Part shown: positions 28,210 through 37,119 of the stretch, piece after piece
How the letters are laid out: each line of letters begins with the position of its first letter
How positions within the stretch are numbered: position 1 is the stretch's first letter
From: Sinomicrobium kalidii
GTDB lineage: Bacteria > Bacteroidota > Bacteroidia > Flavobacteriales > Flavobacteriaceae
Length of the DNA: 64,000 nucleotides
Direction: 5' to 3'
Assembly (NCBI RefSeq): GCF_021183825.1
Contig: NZ_CP089211.1
Location: 4,260,501 to 4,324,500, forward strand
The notes under the pieces: model-generated
Databases searched by the model: none
The model's input: the letters and a program-made list of their open reading frames with translations, nothing else
Told to the model about the DNA's origin: nothing
Translations under genes and position numbers: made by a program

Positions 28210-30654
28210 TTAGTCTTCTTCATATTCAAAAAATTCATCGAGAGAATCGTCATTGGGATTGGTGCCGTTTTTTTCAAAATTATAGGTCAGGGAAAGCCCG
28301 AATACCCGACCTCCATACATGTGCATAGATTCCTGATAGAACCCAGTGCCGGATGTATTTCGAACCGTTTTTCTTGTATCCAAAATATTCCTGCTAAAAA
28401 GCACCAGGTTTAATTTGTTATTATAAAAGGCCTTGCGAACTCCCATATCAAAAGAACCATTGGCTTGTTCTTCTCCTTGCGAGCTGATTATTCTTGAGTT
28501 GTAATTGCCTGTTAATTGAATTTTGATACCGAGAGGCAGCGTTTTACTAATTGACAGACGTCCATTCCAGGCAAAATCCCCTTGACTCTCCTCAACGACC
28601 TGCCGGGTTGTTTCGGGAATCGTATATATGTACCCATCAAGGTGATTGTAAAAAAGGTTTGCACTTGCGGTGAGGGTTAGAAAATTAAAGAAATCCCCCG
28701 TTTCTATCAATTCCACTCCGGCGGCAACTCTATTTCCCAAATTCTCGTAGGTGCCAACAATTATGTCGTTTTGCAGATAGTTTACCTGTTGTATGGCATT
28801 ATTAACTCTCCTATAGTAGAGTGATGTGGAAAACGTATGCTTTCCATTATTTAAATAATTTAGTTCTATTACATCTGCATATTCCGGATTTAAATAAGGG
28901 TTTCCTACTGTAATGTATGTGGGGTCGCTAATGTCCGGACTCGGGTCTAACACTATTCTGGTGGGGCGGGATATACGCCGGCTGTAATTAAGTTGCAATT
29001 CGTCATTGTCCAATTCATAAGAAATATAGGCACTGGGAAATAGATCGAGGAAACCAGTTGTATAGGTAGGGGTGTTGTTTTCATTCTGCCCATAGCCAAA
29101 AGACTGAACCTCTGTTGATGTGAGCTCTGCTCTTACTCCTAATTGATAATTGAGCTTGCCATAGGAATTGGAGTAAGTGCCATACCAGGCGTGTACATTC
29201 TGCATAAAGTTATAGGTGTTGAACAGGTCAGGGTCTGATTCTGCATCATCTTGACTTGGTCCCGAGCTTGTTTCCACGAAACCTTCCCTGTCTAAGAGAT
29301 CGGCCTTATAGCCAGCTTCTAGCTTTGCGGATTCGCCAAGTTCTATGGTATAGTCCGTCTGCATTTCCCAGGTGATGACATTCACATTTTGATCTTGATG
29401 CTGATAGTGCTGCGTTGATTCCCCCGACGGAAAAACAGATTCCTGATTAAAGTCACCGAAGCTTTCAAAATCAATTGCATTTCTTGAAACGATTACATCC
29501 AAATGGCTACGTTCACTTATGACGTAATTGTAATTCAGCCTTAAATTTCCTACCCTCATATAATCCTCTTCATATACATTGCGGGTTCTACTAAGAAAAT
29601 CATCAGGAATATCACTTACATAATCCAAAGTATTTGATAGTCGCTCCGTTTCGAGCATTCCAAGGGCTTGAATGCCAATTTCCATTTTTGGTGTCAATTG
29701 ATAGGTTAAACCTATGCTTCCTGTGAAGGGGGTTGTGGTTTCCGTCCCCCGGCTGTCCATGTTGAGATGGTATTGCTGTTCATTTACAGGGTCTATATTG
29801 GTTCTATAGGTGTAGCCTTCTAAAAGATTTCGCTGCCTGCGATGGCTAAGGCTAATTTCAGTTTTCCATTTTTCGGTATTATGGTAATATGTTGTATTCA
29901 TATGATACCCTCCGCGAGTATCTGCCCCTGTCTGTACCCTCCCATAATCACCGACATCGTTGTTTTTCTTGGTTATAATGTTGATAATTCCGGCAGTACC
30001 TTCGGCATTGTATTTTGCAGATGGGTTGGTTATGATCTCTACTTTCTCAATGTTCTGGGAGGGAATTTGAGATAGAATTCTATCTCTGTATTCTGCCGAA
30101 AGGCCGGACGCTTGTCCATTTATCCAGATCATTACTTGATTATTGCCTCTAAAAGAAATTTCACCCCCGGGATCTACCGTTACCGATGGTATATCGGCCA
30201 ATACATCCATTGCTGTCCCCCCTGCAGAACTTAAGCTTTGTGATACATTAAATTCCCTTTTATCTGTTTTGAAACTCATCTGGGGTGTTTGTCCAACGAT
30301 AGTTACTCCATCGAGCATTTGAACATTCTCTTGCATTGGAATTGTGCCTATATTGATACTTGTTCTATCCTTTGAAAATGTGATAGTAGATGTATAAGCA
30401 TCGTACCCTAGCGTAGAAATTTTTAAAAGGAAGGTACCTATGGGAATATCTTCAATTTCAAAAAAGCCACTTTCATCAGTGATTGCCCCTGTTAATGTTT
30501 CATTATTTTCTTCTGTAGTAATTACGACATGAACGTACGGTAGACCAGTATCATCAGCGGCGTTAACAATCCTTCCTTTCAAAGTGCCAGGGTTTGCTGC
30601 CATCAAGGTGTTAAAGAAGAATGGGAACAATACCCAAAAAAATATTTTACTCAT
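28210..30654 (-). CDS. TonB-dependent receptor, OMP_b-brl_3 type
   Basis: An 814-residue outer-membrane receptor that imports a substrate with TonB energy. Signal peptide ending NTLMAANPG, then a carboxypeptidase-regulatory-like beta domain (GTLKGRIVNAADDTGLPYV to about 110). Next comes a plug with GGEISFRGNNQVMIWINGQ and IEKVEIITNPSAKYNAEG, and an outer-membrane beta-barrel of the family-3 type. Unlike SusC it has no RagA-length barrel and no SusD partner; instead a DUF3500 lipoprotein is encoded downstream. A 28-bp sequence about 100 bases upstream also occurs before the neighbouring two-component operon, suggesting regulation by that response regulator. A TACATTTG box at 30672-30679 (minus) is a good -7 candidate. 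Confidence 0.92.
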   Translation of the reverse strand: MSKIFFWVLFPFFFNTLMAANPGTLKGRIVNAADDTGLPYVHVVITTEENNETLTGAITDESGFFEIEDIPIGTFLLKISTLGYDAYTSTITFSKDRTSINIGTIPMQENVQMLDGVTIVGQTPQMSFKTDKREFNVSQSLSSAGGTAMDVLADIPSVTVDPGGEISFRGNNQVMIWINGQASGLSAEYRDRILSQIPSQNIEKVEIITNPSAKYNAEGTAGIINIITKKNNDVGDYGRVQTGADTRGGYHMNTTYYHNTEKWKTEISLSHRRQRNLLEGYTYRTNIDPVNEQQYHLNMDSRGTETTTPFTGSIGLTYQLTPKMEIGIQALGMLETERLSNTLDYVSDIPDDFLSRTRNVYEEDYMRVGNLRLNYNYVISERSHLDVIVSRNAIDFESFGDFNQESVFPSGESTQHYQHQDQNVNVITWEMQTDYTIELGESAKLEAGYKADLLDREGFVETSSGPSQDDAESDPDLFNTYNFMQNVHAWYGTYSNSYGKLNYQLGVRAELTSTEVQSFGYGQNENNTPTYTTGFLDLFPSAYISYELDNDELQLNYSRRISRPTRIVLDPSPDISDPTYITVGNPYLNPEYADVIELNYLNNGKHTFSTSLYYRRVNNAIQQVNYLQNDIIVGTYENLGNRVAAGVELIETGDFFNFLTLTASANLFYNHLDGYIYTIPETTRQVVEESQGDFAWNGRLSISKTLPLGIKIQLTGNYNSRIISSQGEEQANGSFDMGVRKAFYNNKLNLVLFSRNILDTRKTVRNTSGTGFYQESMHMYGGRVFGLSLTYNFEKNGTNPNDDSLDEFFEYEED

Positions 30655-30755
30655 TTTAAGTTATTTATGAGCAAATGTATGGGGCTGGTTTGCGGACTTT
30701 TTGAATGAATTTTGAAGAAAAACTGAATTTTAGGATTGCGACTTAAATTCAACCA

Positions 30756-30783
30756 TTGAACTCGTTTAAACTTTTTTGATTGC
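30756..30783 (-). promoter_or_regulatory. Candidate response-regulator site before TonB receptor
   Basis: TTGAACTCGTTTAAAC then TTTTTTGATTGC on the plus strand. It matches 33212-33239 at 25 of 28 bases and contains the palindrome GTTTAAAC. It lies about 100 bases before the receptor start. Confidence 0.6.
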
Positions 30784-31030
30784 AGCCAATTAAGGAAAGT
30801 TTAAATAAGTTTATGGAGTTATACGCATAAATTCTGTTTTCAAAATATTGATTACTAGTGGTATAAGATGTTCCGCCTGATGATTTCCGGGTTACTATGT
30901 AAAAGTTACAGACACTTTGCGCAGCTTAGCGAAACCCTAGCGAACGTTGCGGTTAAGTTTTACCGCAAGGGACACAAAGAACACGCAACGGTCACAAAGT
31001 ATCAGACATAGATCTTAGGTGTATAACTCT

Positions 31031-31130
31031 ATTTAGTACATGACAAAAAATTATCGGCATGAAGGAAGATATTAGATTTTAGATATGAGATATTAGACGT
31101 CGATTATAGGACGTAGGACTTTAATATGTG
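31031..31130 (+). repeat. Dispersed intergenic repeat, degenerate copy C
   Basis: Starts with TTTAGTACATGACAAAA, identical to the first 17 bases of the copy at 8062, then ATTAGA/AGATAT words and GTAGGAC. The right end motif of the other copies is not recognisable. Confidence 0.4.
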
Positions 31131-31286
31131 ACTAAACCAACTATCTCGGGGCAAGTCCTTCGATAAGTGATATACTGATTCCGATGGTTATCAGGATGCC
31201 GAAGTGCTCAGGACAGCCTCCATGAGACATTCAAATCAAACGAACCATAAATCGTAATTCGTAAATCTAAAATCATAAATCTAAAG

Positions 31287-32450
31287 TTAGGAATTAAAGG
31301 ATACCATAAAAACGTGTTGCTGATTTTTAAAACTGTATTTTATTTTCCATCCGTGGAAAACACATATTTTCTCTACTATGGACAATCCCAGTCCAAAGCC
31401 TTTGGACAGCTCGTGATTTTTGTTGAAACGGTGAAAAATAAGTTCTTCATCCAGTTTTTTATTCTGCCCTGTATTCGAGACGATTAATGTTGTCTTTTTT
31501 AGAATAATGGTAATATTGCCCTTGGGACAATTATAACGTATGGCATTCGAAAGAAGGTTAGTGACCATACTGAACAATAAAACTCTGTTGGATCGGATGA
31601 AACAATCAGGCTCTATATGGGTGATTACGTCCAGTTTATTTTTTTTCTGCAGGGCCTGGACATTGACTAAAGCACCTTCTACAAGTTCACTGACATGGAT
31701 CAATTCGAGTTCTTCATTACTGCGGTGTTCAATGTTGGCCAAAAAGAGGAGGTTTTTGTTTAGTCTCGTCAAATGACCAATGTTGTGATACAGGGAAGAA
31801 ACTATTTCAGACTGTTTTTTTGTCAAATCAGGCTGTTGGATCAAAAGATCCAGCTGTGTGCGCATGATGGCCAGAGGCGTATGGAGTTCATGGGAGGCAT
31901 TTTCAGTGAATTCTTTCTGTGATTGGTACAGTGAAATGCTATGCCTGAACATCTTTTCCAATGAAAGATGCAAGTGTACAAACTCTTTTACGTTTGTATA
32001 ATCGAATTTTGGCAGCTTTTCTTCGGCTATTGAAAAACCATCCAATATTTGCAAAGTTTTATTAAACGGCTTCAATGAACGACGGGATAATACTTGCAGG
32101 ATAATGAGTAAAGAAATAAATATAAGTGCCAGAACAATAATAAATTGACGCAATAGTCCGTTCCCGATTTCCCGGTCCAATTCCTCCATCTTTTTATAGC
32201 GTTCCTGTTGCTGATCTTGAAGTCCACTGATGATTATTTTTTGATCATTGGGAAGCGTGTTGTTTAAATCCTCAAGTTGTTTTAGCCATGCTTCACGTTC
32301 AATCATCATGGAATACAGGTCTTCTTGCAACTTATCCTCAACGGTCTGATGAAAAAACTTAGTCGATACCACCATCACCACTACAGTGGCAATTGCGAAC
32401 TGGCTTAACACAAGCCACAATAATGATTTTGTTCTTTTTTTTGTTTTCAT
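31287..32450 (-). CDS. Membrane sensor histidine kinase
   Basis: A 387-residue sensor kinase with two transmembrane helices (about 9-31 and 102-121) enclosing a 70-residue periplasmic loop predicted to be helical. HisKA has SHELHTP with phospho-acceptor His187; HATPase_c has the N box LLSNAIRYN and the G box GFGLGLSIVEK. The start at 32450 is chosen over 32462: it forms an ATGA overlap with the response-regulator stop and has a GGGAGG Shine-Dalgarno seven bases before, rare in this window. The kinase therefore is translated in coupling with its regulator. The stimulus is unknown; a short loop of this kind often senses peptides or envelope state. Confidence 0.93.
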   Translation of the reverse strand: MKTKKRTKSLLWLVLSQFAIATVVVMVVSTKFFHQTVEDKLQEDLYSMMIEREAWLKQLEDLNNTLPNDQKIIISGLQDQQQERYKKMEELDREIGNGLLRQFIIVLALIFISLLIILQVLSRRSLKPFNKTLQILDGFSIAEEKLPKFDYTNVKEFVHLHLSLEKMFRHSISLYQSQKEFTENASHELHTPLAIMRTQLDLLIQQPDLTKKQSEIVSSLYHNIGHLTRLNKNLLFLANIEHRSNEELELIHVSELVEGALVNVQALQKKNKLDVITHIEPDCFIRSNRVLLFSMVTNLLSNAIRYNCPKGNITIILKKTTLIVSNTGQNKKLDEELIFHRFNKNHELSKGFGLGLSIVEKICVFHGWKIKYSFKNQQHVFMVSFNS

Positions 32451-33124
32451 TGAACCTCCCATTTATACCCCATTCCATAGATATTCTTTATGTAATTTGG
32501 GCACTGTGCAGCGGTTAATTTTGATTTGAGGTTTTTCACGTGTGCATATACAAAATCATGATTGGCGAGAATATCTGCCATATCGCCGGAAAGGTGCTCA
32601 GCCAATGCAGCTTTAGATATCACCCGATTTTTGTTGCTGACCAAATAGATTAATAAATCATATTCAGATTTAGTAAGCGATACTTTTTTGTCTTTGACTA
32701 TAACTTCCTTTAAGAGCAATTGAATGGTAATTTCACCAGCATTAAGAACATTATTGTTATCAAAATTTCGTCTTCTCAATAGTGCATAAATACGCATACT
32801 CAATTCGGAAAGGTGAAAAGGTTTTATAAGATAATCATCGGCCCCGATCTCTAAACCTTGAAGTTTATCCTGCAAAGAACCTTTGGCAGAAATAATGATG
32901 ACATTGCCTTCTTTTTTCATGTATTTTAACTCATGAAGAATTCTCAGACCATCCTGTCCCGCAAGCATCAGGTCAAGTAAAATGCAGTCATAATCATATA
33001 ATGAGATTTTCTCCATGGCTTCTTCAAATGTATATGCACACTCACATACATAATTTTCTTCCATCAGGTATTTTTTGATGTTTTTTGATAATTTTTGTTC
33101 ATCTTCCACTATTAGGATTTTCAT
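32447..33124 (-). CDS. OmpR-family response regulator
   Basis: A 225-residue two-component regulator. The receiver domain has the acidic pair near residues 8-9, phospho-acceptor Asp51 (CILLDLML), a Thr/Ser switch in IIISAKGS and the Lys in YLIKPF. The C-terminal winged helix (about 125-222) has the SKAALAEHL and VKNLKSKL helices and ends YGMGYKWEV, all typical of OmpR/PhoB regulators. It is encoded first, overlapping the kinase gene by 4 bases. A 28-bp sequence 88 bases upstream is shared with the TonB-receptor promoter, so the regulator probably controls its own operon and that receptor. Confidence 0.95.
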   Translation of the reverse strand: MKILIVEDEQKLSKNIKKYLMEENYVCECAYTFEEAMEKISLYDYDCILLDLMLAGQDGLRILHELKYMKKEGNVIIISAKGSLQDKLQGLEIGADDYLIKPFHLSELSMRIYALLRRRNFDNNNVLNAGEITIQLLLKEVIVKDKKVSLTKSEYDLLIYLVSNKNRVISKAALAEHLSGDMADILANHDFVYAHVKNLKSKLTAAQCPNYIKNIYGMGYKWEVQ

Positions 33125-33211
33125 CGCGATAATAATTATTGATTTTCAGCCACTTTTTAAATAAAAGCTCAAAGCGTAAAGTAAATTAACGAAATTGTAG
33201 ATATTTTGAAT

Positions 33212-33239
33212 TTGAACTCATTTAAACTTTTTGGATTGA
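33212..33239 (-). promoter_or_regulatory. Candidate response-regulator site before its own operon
   Basis: TTGAACTCATTTAAAC then TTTTTGGATTGA on the plus strand; 25 of 28 bases match 30756-30783. It lies 88 bases before the response-regulator start. Confidence 0.6.
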
Positions 33240-33372
33240 AGCGAAAATTAGTCATTTTGCGTCTAATCGAAGTTTTTTTGAGTTGCATAGCAGAGCTACG
33301 GAAGGAAAAAGTTCTTAATAAAATGTAGCAAATCAACTTTGTAAACCTAAATAAGATTTCTCTAAAAATCAC

Positions 33373-33419
33373 TTTTTGCCTTATGGCAAATGATTTCATT
33401 TTTCAAAACGTGAACTTTG
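33373..33419 (+). promoter_or_regulatory. Crp-type operator and -7 box before aldo/keto reductase
   Basis: TTTTTGCCTTATGGCAAATG then ATTTCATTTTT (33373-33403). It differs by one base in 31 from the site at 35286-35316. The core TGCCTTATGGCA is a near-perfect palindrome of the kind a dimeric Crp/Fnr protein binds. CTTTG at 33415-33419 lies 11 bases after the block, the same distance as at the other site. Confidence 0.65.
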
Positions 33420-33429
33420 TTTCATATAA

Positions 33430-34467
<1,038 letters not shown>

Positions 34468-34608
34468 CGGATTAACTGGTTCTGTAGCGTCCAGATCCTT
34501 TCCTTTCAATCAAATTGGGGAATAGCTTTGTTTGGCGAGATTGTATTTTCAGAAATTTGTTTTTTATCCTAATCAATAACAAATGTACTTAAATTATAAC
34601 AGAGGGTG

Positions 34609-34656
34609 AGAAAAACAAATCTTTCGCCTTCGCAGTTCAGGGCAAGTTTTAATTAA
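34609..34656 (+). pseudogene. Relic of AraC gene 3' end
   Basis: The last codons read SPSQFRASFN followed by a stop (34624-34656), matching the SPLQFRAGFN ending of both intact AraC proteins at the DNA level; a few upstream codons (KT) also align. It is followed, like the copy at 23173, by a TTTTTACC block and then a Crp/Fnr gene. The rest of the AraC gene is gone. The 245-base gap holds nothing else. Confidence 0.65.
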
Positions 34657-34712
34657 AAAACTTTTTACCAAATGACAAATATAGTTTAAGCAATCTTTGG
34701 TAACTTCCGCAA

Positions 34713-35282
34713 ATGAAAGAATTCATAGATTATATTTTGCAATTCGGGTATTTCAACCAACAACAATTAAATCTGATCTCAAACAAGGTAACCGAGTTGG
34801 AACTTGACAAAGGCGAATACTTTTCAGAAGCAGGAAAAATTCCGCAAAAGGTAGGTTTTGTTATCGGGGGTATTCTCCGGGTCTGTTATTACAACAATAA
34901 AGGAGAAGAAATAACGCGTTATTTCATTGACCGAATAAACCTGGCTGTAGACATTAAAAACTTTGAAGCTAATACTGAATCCTCCGAATATGTTCAAGCG
35001 GTTACCAACAGCAAACTGCTTGTGTTTTCTAAACAGAACTGGGAAGACCTTTCAAATACCATTGTTAGTTGGGATAGCGTTGTAAATAAAATAATTCAAA
35101 AGGCTCTCATTGAAAAGATAGAAAGAAGAAGCCCATTAATAGAACAGGATGCTACTACCCGATATTTGGCTTTTATGGAAAAATATCCAAGTATGGTCAA
35201 TTGTATTCCGCTTTCTAATTTGGCGTCCTATCTTGGTATAACCCAGTCATCACTGAGCCGAATAAGAAAAAATATAAGTTAA
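34713..35282 (+). CDS. Crp/Fnr-family transcriptional regulator, copy 2
   Basis: A 189-residue paralogue of the regulator at 23230-23805, with the same cyclic-nucleotide-binding-like roll (GFVIGGILRVCYYNNKGEE) and HTH (SNLASYLGITQSSLSRIRKN). The ligand-binding region is diverged and again lacks the standard cAMP contacts. A TTTTTACC-type site stands 51 bases before the start. It lies between the aldo/keto reductase and ABM genes, both of which carry the 31-bp Crp-type operator, and is the best candidate to act on them together with its paralogue. Confidence 0.92.
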   Translation: MKEFIDYILQFGYFNQQQLNLISNKVTELELDKGEYFSEAGKIPQKVGFVIGGILRVCYYNNKGEEITRYFIDRINLAVDIKNFEANTESSEYVQAVTNSKLLVFSKQNWEDLSNTIVSWDSVVNKIIQKALIEKIERRSPLIEQDATTRYLAFMEKYPSMVNCIPLSNLASYLGITQSSLSRIRKNIS

Positions 35283-35285
35283 GTT

Positions 35286-35332
35286 TTTTTGCCATATGGC
35301 AAATGATTTCATTTTTAAGCCATGTTCCTTTG
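35286..35332 (+). promoter_or_regulatory. Crp-type operator and -7 box before monooxygenase gene
   Basis: TTTTTGCCATATGGCAAATG then ATTTCATTTTT (35286-35316), with the perfect palindrome TGCCATATGGCA. CTTTG is at 35328-35332. Placement after 35296 rules out that upstream start and supports the ATG at 35359 for the next gene. Confidence 0.7.
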
Positions 35333-35358
35333 TATTATTAATTTTAAACAAAATTAAG

Positions 35359-35682
35359 ATGACAGGAACAAAAAAGAACTACATCACCGTACTCTGGGAA
35401 GCACGGGCGAAAAAAGGAATGGAAGCCCAAATGAAATCATTTATAACCGGAGTCATTACAGGATCTCGTAACGACCCCGGTTGCATTGACTATGAAGCCC
35501 ATGAAGTGGAGGGACAACGCGGGATTTTTATTATTTTGGAAAAATGGGAAAGTAAGGCTGCTCTTGAGGGGCACCTTAATTGTGACCGAATGAAAGAAAA
35601 AGCACCACAGTTACTGGAGATGATGGAAGGATCTATCGAGGATGGTATTCGATTATTGCAATCATTTCGTCCGGAGCAATAG
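35359..35682 (+). CDS. Antibiotic biosynthesis monooxygenase (ABM) domain protein
   Basis: A 107-residue single-domain protein with the ferredoxin-like ABM fold of YgiN-type quinol monooxygenases and related heme- or cofactor-free oxygenases. Seen: VLWEARAKKGMEAQMKSFI, then NDPGCIDYEAHEV and FIILEKWESKAALEGHL, the standard order of strands and helices. It would act as a dimer on quinols or similar aromatics. The ATG at 35359 is chosen because the operator and -7 box lie after the longer start at 35296. The gene ends in a clear terminator. Confidence 0.88.
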   Translation: MTGTKKNYITVLWEARAKKGMEAQMKSFITGVITGSRNDPGCIDYEAHEVEGQRGIFIILEKWESKAALEGHLNCDRMKEKAPQLLEMMEGSIEDGIRLLQSFRPEQ

Positions 35683-35733
35683 AACATGTCACTACTGGTA
35701 AGAAACTACCAGAAGTAAGCTGATTTCCCAAAA

Positions 35734-35780
35734 AACAAACTCTGGTGATTTTAAATTACCCGAGTTTGTTGTCATTTTTT
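35734..35780 (+). terminator. Terminator after ABM gene
   Basis: AACAAACTC (35734-35742) pairs with GAGTTTGTT (35762-35770), followed by GTCATTTTTT. It shares a 16-base stretch, AAACTCTGGTGATTTT, with the terminator at 55237. Confidence 0.7.
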
Positions 35781-35795
35781 GAGGATTCCAATATT

Positions 35796-36124
35796 TTAAC
35801 TCCCATCCCTGAAATTTCGAACAGGAATATTTGAGATGGACAGTTCTTCAATCTTTCCTTTACAATTATAGCCGGCAGGAGCCTGAATACCAAAGCCTAT
35901 GGAAATCGACCGATTCATATTCATTCCGAAGGCTCTCACAAACCTCCAGATTCTTCCGTTAATGAAATTTTAAATACCGGAATCAATAGCTGACGGAATG
36001 GTGTAAAGTTGGTAATCTCCAACAAGCCCGTATAGCATCAATGGCCGGTTGTGAAGAATAATAGCTGTCCGGATCAGCAAAGAATTGGTTATTCCTGATG
36101 AAATATACGGAATTTGATTTTAGA
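35796..36124 (-). pseudogene. Relic resembling C-terminus of a DUF1349 protein
   Basis: On the minus strand one frame of roughly 105 codons is open except for a single TAA. It reads SLLIRTAIILHNRPLMLYG, then GDYQLYTIP, the stop, then NFINGRIWRFVRAFGMN and ISIGFGIQAPAGYNCKGK, ending VRNFRDGS and a stop at 35796-35798. The late part resembles the ending of DUF1349 (concanavalin-like) proteins, in which an FVRYF strand, a QSPTG turn and a final RSG are typical. No usable start remains. It is a remnant rather than a gene. Confidence 0.5.
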
Positions 36125-36498
36125 GTATATAACAAAAATTGTTTTTAACCAGGTTTCCCGGAAAATCAGTCTATTCCCGGCCTTAAAGGGAGCCTGATTT
36201 TCCTCTCCCGATATTTATCGGGATCACCCTTTAGGACGGGGGAACAATCCCGAAAGCTTTCGGAAGAGGAGTTTCAGAATTAAATTTTATCATATACTAA
36301 AGAATTTGATTATTACCCCGTTTTTCAACTCAAAGCGTTCCCGATCCGTACTTCCGGAACCAAAACTTTTCGGCATTCTATGAATAATTCATATTATTTT
36401 AGTTAATTTACACTGTCTATTTAACAAAATCTCCTCATATATCTGTTCATGAATCTTAAAAATAGTATAGAAAATTAACGCATCGTTGTATTCAGTTT
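36125..36498. other. Intergenic with palindromes before sigma operon
   Basis: No gene. Contains TCCCGATATTTATCGGGA (about 36211-36228), CCGAAAGCTTTCGG (about 36252-36265) and a TTTTATCATATACTAAA block near 36285 similar in complement to the start of the dispersed repeat. The sigma-factor promoter should be at its right end. Confidence 0.4.
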
Positions 36499-37053
36499 AT
36501 GGCGTCAAAAGACCGGATCATTCTGGAAAAACTCAAGCGGGGAAACTCTTCCGGCTATAAGGAATTGTTCGACCTTTATTATATGCCGTTGAGTGTTTAC
36601 GCTTTGAAGTACTGCGATTCCTTTACCATGGCCGAAGATATTGTCCAGGACTTGTTCGTAAAGATCTGGGATGAAAAACTGTACATGAAATTTGAGGCTC
36701 CCATAGGCCCCTACCTTTTCAGGGCCGTAAAGAACAACACTTTGCTGGCCGTAAAAAAAAATTCCCGGTATCATTTTGAAGAGATCGAAGACCAGGTCAA
36801 TACACTGATGGAAGAAGAAAAAACGGACCGGGACACCATAGAACAGGAAAAGGAGAAACTGTACAGGGAGATCGAAGCCCTCCCTGAAAAAAGCAGGGAG
36901 GTCTTTAAGGCCATTGTACTGCAAAACATGAAATACAAGGAAGTGGCCTCGCAACTGGGGATCTCCGTAAATACTGTTAAAACCCACTATTCCCGGGCTC
37001 TGAAACAACTTCGCCAATCGCTCGACATCATCATTTGGTTATTATTGCTTTAA
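36499..37053 (+). CDS. ECF-type RNA polymerase sigma factor
   Basis: A 184-residue sigma factor of the Bacteroidota FecI-like group. Region 2 has YALKYCDSFTMAEDIVQDLFVKIW (in part) near residue 35-55, with the -10 binding helix; region 4 has VASQLGISVNTVKTHYSRAL (about 150) for -35 recognition. The short linker lacks regions 1 and 3. It is followed after 66 bases by a fecR gene and then a susC gene with an STN domain, the standard trans-envelope signalling cascade in which the transporter reports substrate through FecR to release sigma. Confidence 0.95.
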   Translation: MASKDRIILEKLKRGNSSGYKELFDLYYMPLSVYALKYCDSFTMAEDIVQDLFVKIWDEKLYMKFEAPIGPYLFRAVKNNTLLAVKKNSRYHFEEIEDQVNTLMEEEKTDRDTIEQEKEKLYREIEALPEKSREVFKAIVLQNMKYKEVASQLGISVNTVKTHYSRALKQLRQSLDIIIWLLLL

Positions 37054-37119
37054 AAAAAAGTTAATTTCTTGTCACCCGTTTCCGGTCTTTTGGAATATAT
37101 ATAATACAACAGACCGATA

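Larger units (their letters stand above)
30655..31286. other. Intergenic region with degenerate repeats
   Basis: A 632-base gap without a supportable gene. It holds the receptor promoter (30672-30783); an imperfect inverted repeat at about 30908-31006, whose arms carry CGCAA and CACAAAG words; a third, shortened relative of the AAGAC/ATTAGAC repeat at 31031-31130, beginning TTTAGTACATGACAAAAAAT; and a stretch of degenerate AAATC-type repeats to 31286. Confidence 0.5.

Noticed and set aside
30908..31006. Imperfect inverted repeat with CACAAAG and CGCAA words as a possible regulatory RNA
   Set aside because: Arms are weakly matched and similar words are widespread between Bacteroidota genes; listed only as degenerate repeat DNA.
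36284..36302. Possible fourth end of the AAGAC repeat family (complement of TTTAGTATATGATAAAATTT)
   Set aside because: Only the end word is present; no AAGAC arms follow, so it may be chance.
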